From Phycisphaerales bacterium (GTDB lineage: Bacteria > Planctomycetota > Phycisphaerae > Phycisphaerales > UBA1924): DNA of 64,000 nt. A program made the translations under genes and the position numbers. A model generated the notes under the pieces. That model was not told the origin of the DNA and did no database searches. It saw nothing but the letters and a program-made list of their open reading frames with translations. Where the stretch lies: the NCBI GenBank assembly GCA_020847535.1, contig JADLBU010000094.1:1-64000 (forward strand). The letters are read 5' to 3'. Below, piece after piece: positions 37,823-46,969 of the stretch. Each line of letters opens with the position of its first letter. Positions within the stretch are counted from its first letter, which is position 1.

Positions 37823-38884
37823 ATGCATAGCTCCGCAGGGCCCAGCCAGCCCGATCGGAAGATCGGCGCTGCAGCCGCGCAAGGCGTTGGCGGTTCGCCC
37901 GGCGAACCCGTGGCAATCCGGATCACGCCGGACATCGAGCTGGCGGCGGCGATGCGCCTGGTGAGTACGGCCGATTCCGAACGCGAGGGCGCTGCCCGAC
38001 GCTTGCTCGCCGCCGGACCGCGTCACGGGATCGATTTCCGGCACGCCTGGGCCGTTCCTGAGCCCGCCGGCGGCAAGCGAACTGTGCGACAGGTGTGCCT
38101 GGCGATCCCCGGCTCGGGGAAAACGGCGATGATCTTCATCTCAGAGCCTCCAACCGGGGGCGATCCCGGCGGAGAGGCCGCGGGGCTTGCCGAACGGATG
38201 GCCTGCATTCGGGCGGCGATCTCGGACATGGCCTCGCTGCGTGATGAGCATGGCGCTCCCCGTGTGGTTGTTGCCCAGGCGCTGCCGGGGCCCGCCGACC
38301 TGGCGCCGATCCGCGCGTGCCTTGGGTCGGGGTTTGTGAAAGTGGGGGAATTGTCCTACATGCGTGCAGCGGTCCCGAGCGGCAAACGGTCACCGGCGGT
38401 CGATTCCCGGCGATGGCCCGCGGGCGTCGAGGTGGTTTCGGTGGCTTCGATCCCCGAACCCCGCCGCCATCCAGCGCTGATCGAGGCCTTGGATGCCACC
38501 TACATCGAGACGCTGGACTGCCCGGAGCTCTGCGGGATGCGCGAGACCAGGGACATCCTCGAGTCTCACCTGAAGACCGGCCAGCACGATCCGGCGATGT
38601 GGTGGCTGGTGTTTGACGAAGGTTCCCCGCGCGGGTGCATGCTGCTGTCGCGCTGCCCGGACCAGCAGTCGGTGGAACTGGTGTACCTCGGGCTTGCACC
38701 TGTGCTCCGCGGCAAGGGGATTGCCCGGCGTCTGATGGAAATGGCGCTGCGCGCGACCGCCGAGGCGAGGTTCGCCGAGATCACGTGCGCTGTCGATGGC
38801 CGCAACGCGCCCGCCATGCATCTCTACGAATCGTGCGGCATGCGCGGCTTTGCACAACGGGTTGCGCTTGTGCGCGCGGTGTAA
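37823..38884 (+). CDS. GNAT-family N-acetyltransferase
   Basis: 353 residues from the ATG at 37823. The C-terminal GNAT domain has motif A LAPVLRGKGIARRLMEMAL and motif B with HLYESCGMRG. The N-terminal half looks like a second, degenerate GNAT-like domain (ATYIETLDCPELCGMRE precedes the active one), as in mycothiol synthase-type proteins. The acyl acceptor is unknown. The open frame extends upstream into a Pro/Thr/Asn repeat but lacks a convincing start there. It is followed by the dnaA upstream region. Confidence 0.82.
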   Translation: MHSSAGPSQPDRKIGAAAAQGVGGSPGEPVAIRITPDIELAAAMRLVSTADSEREGAARRLLAAGPRHGIDFRHAWAVPEPAGGKRTVRQVCLAIPGSGKTAMIFISEPPTGGDPGGEAAGLAERMACIRAAISDMASLRDEHGAPRVVVAQALPGPADLAPIRACLGSGFVKVGELSYMRAAVPSGKRSPAVDSRRWPAGVEVVSVASIPEPRRHPALIEALDATYIETLDCPELCGMRETRDILESHLKTGQHDPAMWWLVFDEGSPRGCMLLSRCPDQQSVELVYLGLAPVLRGKGIARRLMEMALRATAEARFAEITCAVDGRNAPAMHLYESCGMRGFAQRVALVRAV

Positions 38885-39342
38885 GTCTCCGCGGTTCGTA
38901 AAGGGGTTTTTGCACAGGCTTTGCGCAACATTCAAAGAGCACCGTGCAAAAGTATTTTTGCCGTTGCGCAAGTCGTTGTTGCGCAGAGACTGGAAGGGCG
39001 CAGCGCGCTTCGGAGAAATCCGGAGGCCATTGCCGCCCGACCCGTCAGACTCTACCTTGATCGCATCGGCCATGGAACGGCCGGTCGGTCGGAACGGGCG
39101 AATCACTTCTCTGAACATGCCTTCTCTGGGGTTCAGGGCCTGCGGTGGCTCAGGACGCAGGGTGTGTGTCGTGCGCCGGTTCCGTCCGAGGGGGAATGGA
39201 CTCGCTAGGGTCGGTTCACATATTCACCATCGACGGGTCTTCTCACCTTGTCCGCGCGTGCGTTCTTCCAGCGGCCCGGGTGTTCGTTGTCCCGTTGACC
39301 AGCGTGGCCACAGGCAACGGTGCCGGGCAAGAGGTGGGCGGC
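38885..39342. promoter_or_regulatory. dnaA upstream region with repeated TTGCGCA motifs
   Basis: 458 bases without a gene. TTGCGCAA occurs at 38921-38928 and 38964-38971, TTGCGCAG at 38979-38986, and a similar TTTGCACAA lies at the end of the GNAT gene. A T-rich AGTATTTTTG sits between copies. No perfect TTATCCACA DnaA box was seen. The motif may be an operator or a divergent initiator site. Confidence 0.5.
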
Positions 39343-40962
39343 GTGGAGACGCGGCACACATCCGTCGTTGAAATGACTACATCGACCTCACATGCCAAGA
39401 CCGGCTCCCGAAAAGCCGAACCCGTGCGCGCCCAGCCGCGTCTGCGACCCGGAGATGCCGCCGCGATCGACCAGATCCGACGCAGGCTCTCCGAGGAAGT
39501 CGGAGAGGATCGCATCCGCCGCTTCTTCGCAGAGGGCACCACGCTCTCGCTCGCCGAGGATCGCCTGGATGTCACCGTGCCATCCAAGTTCCTCGCCGAC
39601 TACCTCGATCGCCGCTTCGGCGCTGCCCTCCGCCGCGCCGCCGAGGTGCCCGATGCCGAGGGACATCTCAGGCCCGTCCGCCTGCACTTCCTGGTCGATG
39701 AGAGCGCCGCCGCGCCCTCTCCGGTCCCCGAAGCAACGCCTGCGGCAGGCAGGGATGCACAGGCACTGGCTCGGTCCGCAACCGGCTCCGCCACGGTTCG
39801 CCGCCGGCCCAAGGCCACGCCGATGCGGTTCCGTCACCGCCTCGATGAGTTCATCGTCGGCCCCACCAACCGGCTGGCGCACGGCGCTGCCCTCCGGCTC
39901 GCCGAGGCCGGTGAGCGCGAGAAGGCAAGCCCGCTCTTCATCCACGGCCACTGCGGCTTGGGCAAGACACACCTCCTCCAGGGGCTCGCCAACCGCTTCC
40001 AGGAACTTCGTCCCCACGCCGTCGTTCGGTGTCTGACCTCCGAGGAATTCACTAACGAGTACGTCAACGCCGTCCGCAACAACCGCCTCGATGAGTTCCG
40101 CCGAACCTATCGCGGGGTCGATCTGCTCTGCCTCGACGATGCCCACTTCCTCTCCAGCAAGGAAAAAACCCAGACCGAGCTCCTTCACACCTTCGATGCG
40201 ATCGACCTCGGCGGGGCACGCATCGTCCTGGCCTCCGATGACCACCCGCGCGAGATCAAGAAGCTCTGCGAGCAGCTCGTGTCGCGATTCCTCGCCGGCG
40301 CTGTCGTCCGACTGGATCCGCCCGACACCGATACGCGCCTCAAGATCGTGCGGCACTTGGCCGGACGACGCACGCTACCCATGGAAGAGGCCGCCCTGCA
40401 ACTGATCGCCGATCGCGGCGGGCGCTGCGGACCCGGCGGTACCCCGGGCTCGGTCCGCGACATCGAAGGTATGCTCACCCAGGTCGAGGCGATGTATCGA
40501 CTCGTCCCCGAGACCGCGATCGCCGGCACCATCGGCGCTGTCCTGGTCCGCAAGGCCCTCAACCTCGGGGATGCCGATCCCAGGCTCGAATCGGTCCGAC
40601 CCCGGCGCCCTATCCAGGTCGATCGCATCAACGCCGAGATTTGCCGCACCCTGGGCGTCACTGTCCAGGAGATGATGGGTATCGGCAGGCACCCCAAGGT
40701 CGTGCTCGCCCGCTCCGTGATCGCCTACCTCGCCAGAAAACTGACCACGCTCTCCTTCCCGGAGATCGCCAAGCAGATGGGAAGGCCCAATCATTCAACC
40801 ATCATCACCGCCCATAAACGCATCTCGGCGGTCATCAATGCCAACGCCGCCACCGACTCCATCCAGTGGGCCGGGGTCGACTTGGGCCCGGAGTTCGCCG
40901 GGTTGACGGCGCGCGAATTCGTGGATCGCCTCGACCGGGAGATCGTCCGCGGCGCGGATTGA
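39343..40962 (+). CDS. dnaA: Chromosomal replication initiator DnaA
   Basis: 539 residues from the GTG at 39343, which follows GAGGTGGGCGGC; an ATG at 39373 is an alternative. Domain I contains LSEEVGEDRIRRFFAEG. The AAA+ domain has Walker A HGHCGLGKTHLLQG, Walker B LLCLDDAHFL and the sensor SRFLAGAVVRLDPPD. Domain IV has the DNA-binding signature RPNHSTIITAHKRI, a slight variant of the usual DHSTV. The order and length fit the family. DnaA opens oriC at DnaA boxes. dnaN and recF do not follow; the next genes are unrelated, a departure from the common dnaA-dnaN order. Confidence 0.96.
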   Translation: METRHTSVVEMTTSTSHAKTGSRKAEPVRAQPRLRPGDAAAIDQIRRRLSEEVGEDRIRRFFAEGTTLSLAEDRLDVTVPSKFLADYLDRRFGAALRRAAEVPDAEGHLRPVRLHFLVDESAAAPSPVPEATPAAGRDAQALARSATGSATVRRRPKATPMRFRHRLDEFIVGPTNRLAHGAALRLAEAGEREKASPLFIHGHCGLGKTHLLQGLANRFQELRPHAVVRCLTSEEFTNEYVNAVRNNRLDEFRRTYRGVDLLCLDDAHFLSSKEKTQTELLHTFDAIDLGGARIVLASDDHPREIKKLCEQLVSRFLAGAVVRLDPPDTDTRLKIVRHLAGRRTLPMEEAALQLIADRGGRCGPGGTPGSVRDIEGMLTQVEAMYRLVPETAIAGTIGAVLVRKALNLGDADPRLESVRPRRPIQVDRINAEICRTLGVTVQEMMGIGRHPKVVLARSVIAYLARKLTTLSFPEIAKQMGRPNHSTIITAHKRISAVINANAATDSIQWAGVDLGPEFAGLTAREFVDRLDREIVRGAD

Positions 40963-41099
40963 AACATCGGCACGGCCCGGCCAAGGAGAGCGCCGGCGCT
41001 GCCAAAGTGGTGGGACACGGATTGTGACCGGAGGCCCAACGGCGGATTCCCGTCGTCAAGCCTCCGGCGTCAGGACTCTTCTCTTCCACTCTCCCGATT

Positions 41100-41137
41100 C
41101 CCGCCGGGCGCTCTACGATGCCCCCGGCGGGATTTTG
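41100..41137 (+). terminator. Rho-independent terminator after dnaA
   Basis: CCCGCCGG pairs with CCGGCGGG around a 16-base loop, then ATTTTG. Located 138 bases after the dnaA stop. Confidence 0.7.
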
Positions 41138-41230
41138 TAGCCGATGCGTTTCGCACACGGGCCCGCAGGTCGCCGCACCGGCCCCCCGTTCTTCTGCCCC
41201 GCGCCCGCTCAGTGGTGTACGGCGGAGAAG

Positions 41231-42433
41231 ATGCCGATGAGAAGGGACATGCACCACGAAATCCCTCTCAGCCGCCCGGACATCACCGGGCTCGAGGAGG
41301 ATCTTGTCCTCCAGACCCTCCGCTCCGGCCGACTCTCCATCGGCCCCATGGTCGAAGAGTTTGAAGCCCTGGTCGCCAAGCGAGCCGGCTGCCGCTTCGG
41401 GATCGCCGTCAACTCCGGCACAAGCGGCCTCCACCTGGCGATGCGGGCCCTCAACATCGGGCCCGGGGACCAGGTCATCACCACGCCGTTCTCTTTCATC
41501 GCGAGCTCGAACGCGATCCTCTTCACCGGCGCGACCCCCGTATTCGTTGACATTTGCCCGCGCACCCTGAACATGGACCCCGCCAAGGTTGAGAAGGCGA
41601 TCAACGCCAAGACCAAGGCGATCCTCGCCGTCGAGGCCTTCGGCAACCCCGTCTACATGGATCAGTACCGCGCGATCGCCGCCCGCCAGGAGGTCGCCCT
41701 CATCGAAGACTGCTGCGAGGCCTTGGGCTGCTCATACAAGGATCGCCCCTGCGGCTCCTTCGGCCGCGTCGGCGTCTTTGGCTTCTACCCCAACAAGCAG
41801 ATCACCACCGGTGAGGGCGGCATGCTCGTCACCGACGATGAGCGGCTCGCCGAGATGTGCCGGTCCATGCGCAACCAGGGCAGGCCCCTCAACTGGCGCA
41901 GCGCTGCGACCGGATCGACCGCCGGCACCCCCACGTTCGCCTCCTGGCTCAAGCACGAGCGCCTCGGGTACAACTACCGCCTCTCGGAGATCAACGCCGC
42001 CCTCGGGGTTGCTCAGATGCGTCGGTTGAACTCAATCATCGAGCGCCGCCAGCACATCGCCGAGCAGTACATCACGCGACTGGCCGGCCACAAGCACCTG
42101 ATACTTCCGACCATCGACCGCGACACGCTTATGAGCTGGTTCGTCTTTGTCGTCCGCCTCGATGCCTCGTACACGCTCGAAGAACGCGAACGTGTCCTCC
42201 ATGGGCTCCGGGGACACGACATCGGCTGCGGGGATTACTTCCACTGCATCCACCTCCAGCCCTTCTACAGGGAGCAGTTCGGCTTCGAGCCCGGCATGTT
42301 CCCGATCGCCGAGAGCGTCAGCCAGCGCACGATCGCACTCCCCTTCTACAACGACCTCTCCACGCGCGACATCGACAGCGTCTGCCAGACGCTCGATGTC
42401 CTCATCGGACGCGAGAACCTCTCCAAGCGGTAG
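41231..42433 (+). CDS. DegT/DnrJ/EryC1/StrS-family aminotransferase
   Basis: 400 residues from the ATG at 41231 with GGAG just before; an ATG at 41249 is nearly as good. The PLP lysine is in FGFYPNKQITTGEGGML. Other hallmarks are IPLSRPDITGLEEDLV, AVNSGTSGLHLAMRALNI, TTPFSFIASSNAILF and the C-terminal GCGDYFHCIHLQPFYREQFG. Such enzymes aminate keto sugars (for example UDP-4-keto hexoses) for surface polysaccharides or glycosylation. No sugar dehydratase lies beside it, so the substrate is open. Confidence 0.92.
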   Translation: MPMRRDMHHEIPLSRPDITGLEEDLVLQTLRSGRLSIGPMVEEFEALVAKRAGCRFGIAVNSGTSGLHLAMRALNIGPGDQVITTPFSFIASSNAILFTGATPVFVDICPRTLNMDPAKVEKAINAKTKAILAVEAFGNPVYMDQYRAIAARQEVALIEDCCEALGCSYKDRPCGSFGRVGVFGFYPNKQITTGEGGMLVTDDERLAEMCRSMRNQGRPLNWRSAATGSTAGTPTFASWLKHERLGYNYRLSEINAALGVAQMRRLNSIIERRQHIAEQYITRLAGHKHLILPTIDRDTLMSWFVFVVRLDASYTLEERERVLHGLRGHDIGCGDYFHCIHLQPFYREQFGFEPGMFPIAESVSQRTIALPFYNDLSTRDIDSVCQTLDVLIGRENLSKR

Positions 42434-42502
42434 ATCGATTTGCCCAAGCGATAGTCCGACGCGGCACCTGTGCTCATCGCCCGCAAGGGCGCACGACAGT
42501 TG

Positions 42503-42522
42503 CCAGGGCCTTCAGGCCCTGG
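42503..42522. repeat. Perfect palindrome (REP-like or terminator hairpin)
   Basis: CCAGGGCCT pairs with AGGCCCTGG around a two-base turn, between convergent genes. It has no T-tract, so it may be a REP-like element as well as a transcription stop. Confidence 0.5.
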
Positions 42523-42585
42523 AAGTCGCGAGCAACATTGCCCGGCCCGGAGTGCCGACGGTGTGCCGGCGAACCAACCTTGAAG

Positions 42586-43233
42586 TCAGCGAGTTCGCGG
42601 CGAAACCATCATCGTCGCCTCGTGCGTCGTTCCTGTGATCGCATCATCGAACTGCACTCGCAGAAGCAGCGTGCTGGCCCGGATCCGTGCCGACTCCGAG
42701 TCCGGGAGCTTGAGTGGGATCTCGTAATGCGTGCCGGTGATCCCCGACCGATAGGCGCCGCGAACCTGTGGGGGCGTGAGTGCCGCGCCGGCGATCCGTC
42801 GGGGTTCGACCGTCCCCGCCGGCTCGGAAAGCTCCAGCGCCTCGACGCGGACCGTTCCGACCAGTTGTACGAACCGCCGCTCGCCATCGAAAGGCTCGAC
42901 ATACAAGATTAAACCCGTCGCCGGCTTCGAGGGATCCAGCGGATTGATTCCCGAGAGCGAATCGATCTCGATCCCCGCGCACCGCGGGATCGCCGCAAGC
43001 ACATCGGCCGTCACCAGCCCCTCGCGAACACGCTGTTCCTCCGCGAGCTTCACCGACAACTCATCTCGCTGCGAGGCGAGCAGTCGATTCTGATCTTCAA
43101 GCTCGACGACCCGCCGTCGCAGCTCGTCGTTCGCGGTCGCAAAGCCCTTCTTGCCGCCGATGGTGGGTGAGCTGCACCCGCCGAGGATGATCGCGGCGAG
43201 CGCGGCGGCGACGATGCTATTGGGATGAGTCAT
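42586..43233 (-). CDS. Lipoprotein with N-terminal coiled coil
   Basis: 215 residues from the ATG at 43233. The lipobox ILGGC follows VAAALAAII. Residues 33-75 form a coiled coil (ELRRRVVELEDQNRLLASQ), and the rest is beta-rich: GLILYVEPFDGERRFVQLVG and RVQFDDAITGTTHEATMMV. The layout resembles planctomycete envelope lipoproteins of unknown function. The neighbouring DegT gene converges on it. The upstream open frame to 43590 runs through the next gene region and is not used. Confidence 0.78.
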   Translation of the reverse strand: MTHPNSIVAAALAAIILGGCSSPTIGGKKGFATANDELRRRVVELEDQNRLLASQRDELSVKLAEEQRVREGLVTADVLAAIPRCAGIEIDSLSGINPLDPSKPATGLILYVEPFDGERRFVQLVGTVRVEALELSEPAGTVEPRRIAGAALTPPQVRGAYRSGITGTHYEIPLKLPDSESARIRASTLLLRVQFDDAITGTTHEATMMVSPRTR

Positions 43234-43346
43234 GGCGACGATCGTATGGATCCACGGCACGGTCGAAAAAAAATCAGGCAAACCACATCTTCGCGCGTGA
43301 GTAACGCAGCGCATCCGGCGTTTCAACTTGGTTCGGGAGGTGCCGA

Positions 43347-43706
43347 ATGTACCAGCGGGTTTCCCCGCTCCTGGTGCGTTCTGCCGCGGTGGTGCTTGCG
43401 TGCCAGACGGCCCCGTCATCGGCGATTGCGGCCCAGCGAGCGTCTCAACACATCCATCCGGCCGGTTGGTCCACATCTCACGGCCCATCACCACGCCCGA
43501 AGGAATCTGCGCCATACGCTCACCCGGGGATACCGAGGCGTGCTTGCTCATCGAGCGGGTCGTCACGGTCATCGGGACGCATGGTCGCACTCAGCACCGC
43601 CGAGCCGCACCGCCCCGGCCCGAGCGATGTCACGGAGATCCCGAGGAAATGCGCGAGTCTCCAGGCATACGAACGTTGTCTTAACGCGTCCGGAGGTGCC
43701 CAATGA
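43347..43706 (+). CDS. Small exported cysteine-containing ORF, possibly frame-disrupted
   Basis: 119 codons with a strong GGGAGGTG before the ATG and a stop that overlaps the next ATG (ATGA). The N-terminus is a signal peptide (LLVRSAAVVLACQTAPSSA). The middle of this frame has poor codon bias, while the neighbouring frame, shifted by one, has good bias and a more protein-like run (VIGDCGPASVSTHPSGRLVH); the last 40 codons again look better in the original frame. So two compensating indels, or simply a divergent short protein, are possible. Several cysteines in the combined read recall the Cys-rich proteins downstream. Confidence 0.4.
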   Translation: MYQRVSPLLVRSAAVVLACQTAPSSAIAAQRASQHIHPAGWSTSHGPSPRPKESAPYAHPGIPRRACSSSGSSRSSGRMVALSTAEPHRPGPSDVTEIPRKCASLQAYERCLNASGGAQ

Positions 43707-44932
43707 GCGCCCGAGCTTCGGAACTCTTGGCGTGTGCCGCTATTGCGATGGGGATCTGCGGGGCAGCGCCCCGCGAGACACTGGCCTCCGCGGCGCAGGG
43801 TCAGCAAGCCAACGCATCCCCGGATGATCAGGTGCGAGCGTGGTTCGACCGGGCTTGGGCCGAGGCGCAGGAATACCCGGCATTCGGTGAGTTCATCGTG
43901 CGCTGGCGCACCGAGGACCACGAAACCCTCCGCCCCGCCGAGCTTGCAAGCCTCCGCAGGGAGATCGCGGGCCATCCCGAGCACCCCATGCGGCAAGAGC
44001 TGCCGCGCCTGGAGCGCCACGCCGCCGGCGATTTCACCGTCCTCAGGTTCATGCTCGCCGCGCGTGGCGAGGGGCGCTGGAGGTACGGGATCACCTTTGC
44101 GGACGGCAGCTTCAACGACATCGTCTTGATGCCGAGCTCATCGTGGTGGATGTCGAAGGAGACCCTCAAGGTATTCAACCGCGCCGAGGTCGATCGGGAA
44201 GACCCCGAACAGATGGTCGGCATACACGACCACTCCTTCGTCCCCGTGCTGGGGAGGCTGATCCACGGAAATCTGTCGCTGGGACGGACCGCCCAGATGG
44301 ATCCCGGGAGGCTTCACTTCGCCAACGGTCGATGGAAAATCCGGCTTTCCAGGGGGGATCATCTCCCGCCCGAGCAGCGGATCGCCTACGAGATCACCGG
44401 CCGATGGGATGCAGGCGCGGGGCGGGGATTCGTGGAACGATCGACGATCGCCGAGAATGGATACAAACCCGAGGCCGTGGGCGCACGCAACGACTTCAAA
44501 GACTGGACATTTGTTGGATCGATCGGCCGGTGGGTGGCGGGGTCGGTGGAGGAGCGAAAGGCCGACGGCACGCTGGGCCGCGTGATCTTCTTCGAGGACG
44601 CCCACCCGATCCCCGAGGGAGGCTTTGCCGCACTGGCGAGAACGCCCGACAGGGATTCACAGGATCCAATCCGGGGCCGCGTCGCGTTTGCTCACGCCGC
44701 GGACTTCCGCTCCCGGACCGTGGATGTGTTTGATGCGCAGGGACGGATCGCCTCGGGCGCCATGGATCAACCGGGCAGCCCACGGGCGAACATGCGCAAC
44801 AACGTGCGGTATGCCGGGTGGGGGTTGATCGCGATCGCGTGCTCGACGGGCTTCCTGCTCGTTCGTCGTCGGCTCCTTGCCAGAACTCTGATTCCGCCGC
44901 GGCGCCCGGAGGTCGGTCTGAGGAGCCCGTGA
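43703..44932 (+). CDS. Exported protein with C-terminal membrane anchor (cassette 1)
   Basis: 409 residues. A signal peptide (LLACAAIAMGICGAAP) is followed by a soluble, beta-rich region of about 330 residues with WRYGITFADGSFNDIVLM, IAYEITGRWDAGAGRGFVER and a final anchor NVRYAGWGLIAIACSTGFLL, then a basic tail. I do not recognise a family. GGAGGTG precedes the ATG, which overlaps the stop of the preceding small ORF. It opens the first cassette, ahead of a ten-Cys protein, a MauE-like protein and a pseudopilin. The second cassette has an equivalent at 48174. Confidence 0.7.
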   Translation: MSARASELLACAAIAMGICGAAPRETLASAAQGQQANASPDDQVRAWFDRAWAEAQEYPAFGEFIVRWRTEDHETLRPAELASLRREIAGHPEHPMRQELPRLERHAAGDFTVLRFMLAARGEGRWRYGITFADGSFNDIVLMPSSSWWMSKETLKVFNRAEVDREDPEQMVGIHDHSFVPVLGRLIHGNLSLGRTAQMDPGRLHFANGRWKIRLSRGDHLPPEQRIAYEITGRWDAGAGRGFVERSTIAENGYKPEAVGARNDFKDWTFVGSIGRWVAGSVEERKADGTLGRVIFFEDAHPIPEGGFAALARTPDRDSQDPIRGRVAFAHAADFRSRTVDVFDAQGRIASGAMDQPGSPRANMRNNVRYAGWGLIAIACSTGFLLVRRRLLARTLIPPRRPEVGLRSP

Positions 44933-45180
44933 CAGGCCCGTGACGTGCATCGAAGACAGAACGGCGGGGTCGATCCCGCCGTGAGGCGACAGGGGTGCCG
45001 GGGTCGGCGGGTGCATCGAGGTCTCTCACCAGGGTTGGGTTCGTCTCACGAAGAAAGCCCGGTGGCGGTTGATGGGGTTGTGTGAATGGTCATGCGCCGG
45101 TGCGTCACCGGTGCGACCCGCCCGCGCGGCGGGGCTCACATGCCGATCGGATCGCCACAGTGCTCTTGAGGAGTTCACGC

Positions 45181-45588
45181 ATGAAACGCGAATGTTCTGG
45201 AACACCAAGGCCCGGCCGCAGACTGATCGCCGGCGCCTCGGTGCTGGTGATCCTGGCGTCAACCGCGATCGGCGCGGACTGCTGGACGTCCGTCGGGAAG
45301 CAGATCTGCTGCAAAACCATCAACAAGTCGTGCAAGACGCAGAATGGCGAGCGGTGGTGGTGCCCGCAGACAAGCACCGTCCCGGGCGGCTTCTTTGTCA
45401 CCGCCGTCAAGCCGGTCGCCAAGAACATCAAGGGCAAGAAGGGCGTCGGCAACCCCGAGTTCGTTGGCGAATGCACGATCACCATGACCTCGTGCGGTGA
45501 AAACTACGGGGAGTGCATCGTCACCGGGACAAAGACCGTGCAGTGCCATTCCACCAACGTCGAGGGGGACGATTGCAGGGGCGATTAG
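45181..45588 (+). CDS. Exported ten-cysteine protein (cassette 1)
   Basis: 135 residues from the ATG at 45181, with GAGGAG upstream. The signal peptide (RLIAGASVLVILASTAIGA) is followed by a mature part with ten cysteines, in DCW, ICC, SC, WWC, ECT, SCG, EC, QC and DC contexts, an even number that suits disulfide bonds. No metal-centre pattern such as CxxCH is present. The middle is Lys/Gly-rich (AKNIKGKKGVGN). Family unknown. The next gene encodes a MauE-like redox membrane protein, which suggests assisted disulfide formation; in the second cassette an unrelated-looking protein also has ten mature cysteines. Confidence 0.75.
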   Translation: MKRECSGTPRPGRRLIAGASVLVILASTAIGADCWTSVGKQICCKTINKSCKTQNGERWWCPQTSTVPGGFFVTAVKPVAKNIKGKKGVGNPEFVGECTITMTSCGENYGECIVTGTKTVQCHSTNVEGDDCRGD

Positions 45589-45678
45589 GTATCGGCGGCG
45601 CCCGGCGCGGGACGGTCCGCCACCGCGGGCCGCCCCGCGCCGATGCGACGGCAGTGCCGCCCGATCGGGAAGAAACAC

Positions 45679-46194
45679 ATGGCGATGCACACAACCGGGC
45701 GTCGGCGTACGCACACCGCGGGCCTCTGGCTCACGGGCGCTGTGTTTGTGATCGTGGGGCTCGCGGGGCTGCTCAAGGCCCTGGACCTGCCCGTGTTCCT
45801 CGATACCGTCCAGACCTGGAGCCTGCTCTCGGGGCCGGTGCGCTGGGGAGTCGTGTTCGTGCTGCCGCTGGCGGAGATGATCCTTCCCATCGTGTGGTTC
45901 GCGGGGATCGAGCGGCGCTGGCTGGAGCGGGCGATCGCGGCGCTGCTGGTAGGCTTTGCCGCCGCGTACTCGGCACACCTCGCGCTGACCGAACCACCCA
46001 AGTGCGGCTGCTTCGGACTGGTGGATGAGTATTTCAACGGCCTGGCGGCGGGCCAAGCAGCGCTGTGGAAGAACGGCGCGCTGCTGGGGATGCTGGGAAC
46101 GGGGTGGTGGCTGCGCCGGGCCCAGTCCCCCCCGGGCACAGCGCGGAAACAACACGCCGGCGCCCGCGGCGCCCGACCCGTCATGGAGGTGTGA
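45679..46194 (+). CDS. MauE/DoxX-like redox membrane protein (cassette 1)
   Basis: 171 residues from the ATG at 45679, with GGGAAG eight bases upstream; an ATG at 45643 would add 12. Four hydrophobic helices are visible: LWLTGAVFVIVGLAGLL, VRWGVVFVLPLAEMILPIVW, AIAALLVGFAAAYSAHLAL and the C-terminal GALLGMLGTGWWL. A periplasmic-side loop between the last helices carries PPKCGCFGLVDEYFNG, the CGCFG motif of the MauE family. MauE helps form disulfides in the cysteine-rich light chain of methylamine dehydrogenase. The stop is one base from the pseudopilin start. Confidence 0.8.
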   Translation: MAMHTTGRRRTHTAGLWLTGAVFVIVGLAGLLKALDLPVFLDTVQTWSLLSGPVRWGVVFVLPLAEMILPIVWFAGIERRWLERAIAALLVGFAAAYSAHLALTEPPKCGCFGLVDEYFNGLAAGQAALWKNGALLGMLGTGWWLRRAQSPPGTARKQHAGARGARPVMEV

Positions 46195-46195
46195 T

Positions 46196-46951
46196 GTGCG
46201 ATCATCCAGCGGCACCGGGGGATTCACGCTCATCGAGATACTGGTGACCATCGCGGTCATCGCGGTCCTGCTGTCGCTCTCGGCGCCCGCCCTGCACAAG
46301 ATCCGAGCCCGCGCCATGGCCGCGGCAACCCTCTCCAATGTCCGGCAGAGCGCACAGGTGCTCACGGCGTACACCGCCGACTGGCGCGGCTCGTTCCCCG
46401 CGTTCCTTGACCCGAGGGCCGACTCGTGGAAGCTCGAGATCAAGGCCCAGGGCATCACGATGGACATCGACCGATACTTCCTGGCCGGCATGCTCTGGCA
46501 TCTCGCGCTGGCCGACATGTACTACGACGGCAGGACCGACAGCGAGTCGGTCTACTCCGCCGAGCAGCTCTCACGCGATGGCCCGGGCGGCATGCCCTTC
46601 ATGCTTCCCTGCGCCTTCTTTGCCGAGCCGCTGTTCTGGAACCAGAGAACCCGCACCGGTCCAGGCCAGTACCGCGGGACGCGCCAGGATCAGGTTGTGT
46701 ATCCCTCCGACAAGTCCCTGCTCATCTGTGCCGATCCGCTGATGGTGCGAGATGGGGATCCGCGTGAGACCTTGTCGATCCGCCATGTGCCGATGGCCGC
46801 CGTCGATGGCAGCGCCGCCGACCACGCGGAGGACAACTTCGCCCCGGGCGTCTCATCGGGCGAGGGGGTCTTCGATCAATCGGTCCATGTGTTCGACCTG
46901 TTCGTGGGATTACACACCGTCGAGGGCGTGCGCGGACGCGACATCCGCTGA
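46196..46951 (+). CDS. Pseudopilin with GRDIR tail (cassette 1)
   Basis: 251 residues from the GTG at 46196, with GGAGG six bases upstream. A very short leader (VRSSSGTG) precedes FTLIEILVTIAVIAVLL, with Glu5 in place. The stem AAATLSNVRQSAQVLTAYTA matches the pseudopilin pattern, and the globular domain follows. It ends LHTVEGVRGRDIR, closely similar to the tail of the pseudopilin in the second cassette (HTVGGVYGRDLR). The globular domain lacks the DUF1559-type DGH block of the 27-29 kb copies. It is translationally linked to the MauE-like gene. Confidence 0.88.
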   Translation: MRSSSGTGGFTLIEILVTIAVIAVLLSLSAPALHKIRARAMAAATLSNVRQSAQVLTAYTADWRGSFPAFLDPRADSWKLEIKAQGITMDIDRYFLAGMLWHLALADMYYDGRTDSESVYSAEQLSRDGPGGMPFMLPCAFFAEPLFWNQRTRTGPGQYRGTRQDQVVYPSDKSLLICADPLMVRDGDPRETLSIRHVPMAAVDGSAADHAEDNFAPGVSSGEGVFDQSVHVFDLFVGLHTVEGVRGRDIR

Positions 46952-46969
46952 CCAGCGGGGCGAAGGTGC

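Noticed and set aside
38885-39342. Replication origin assigned outright
   Set aside because: No DnaA box (TTATCCACA-like) cluster and no skew data; only the gene setting supports it.
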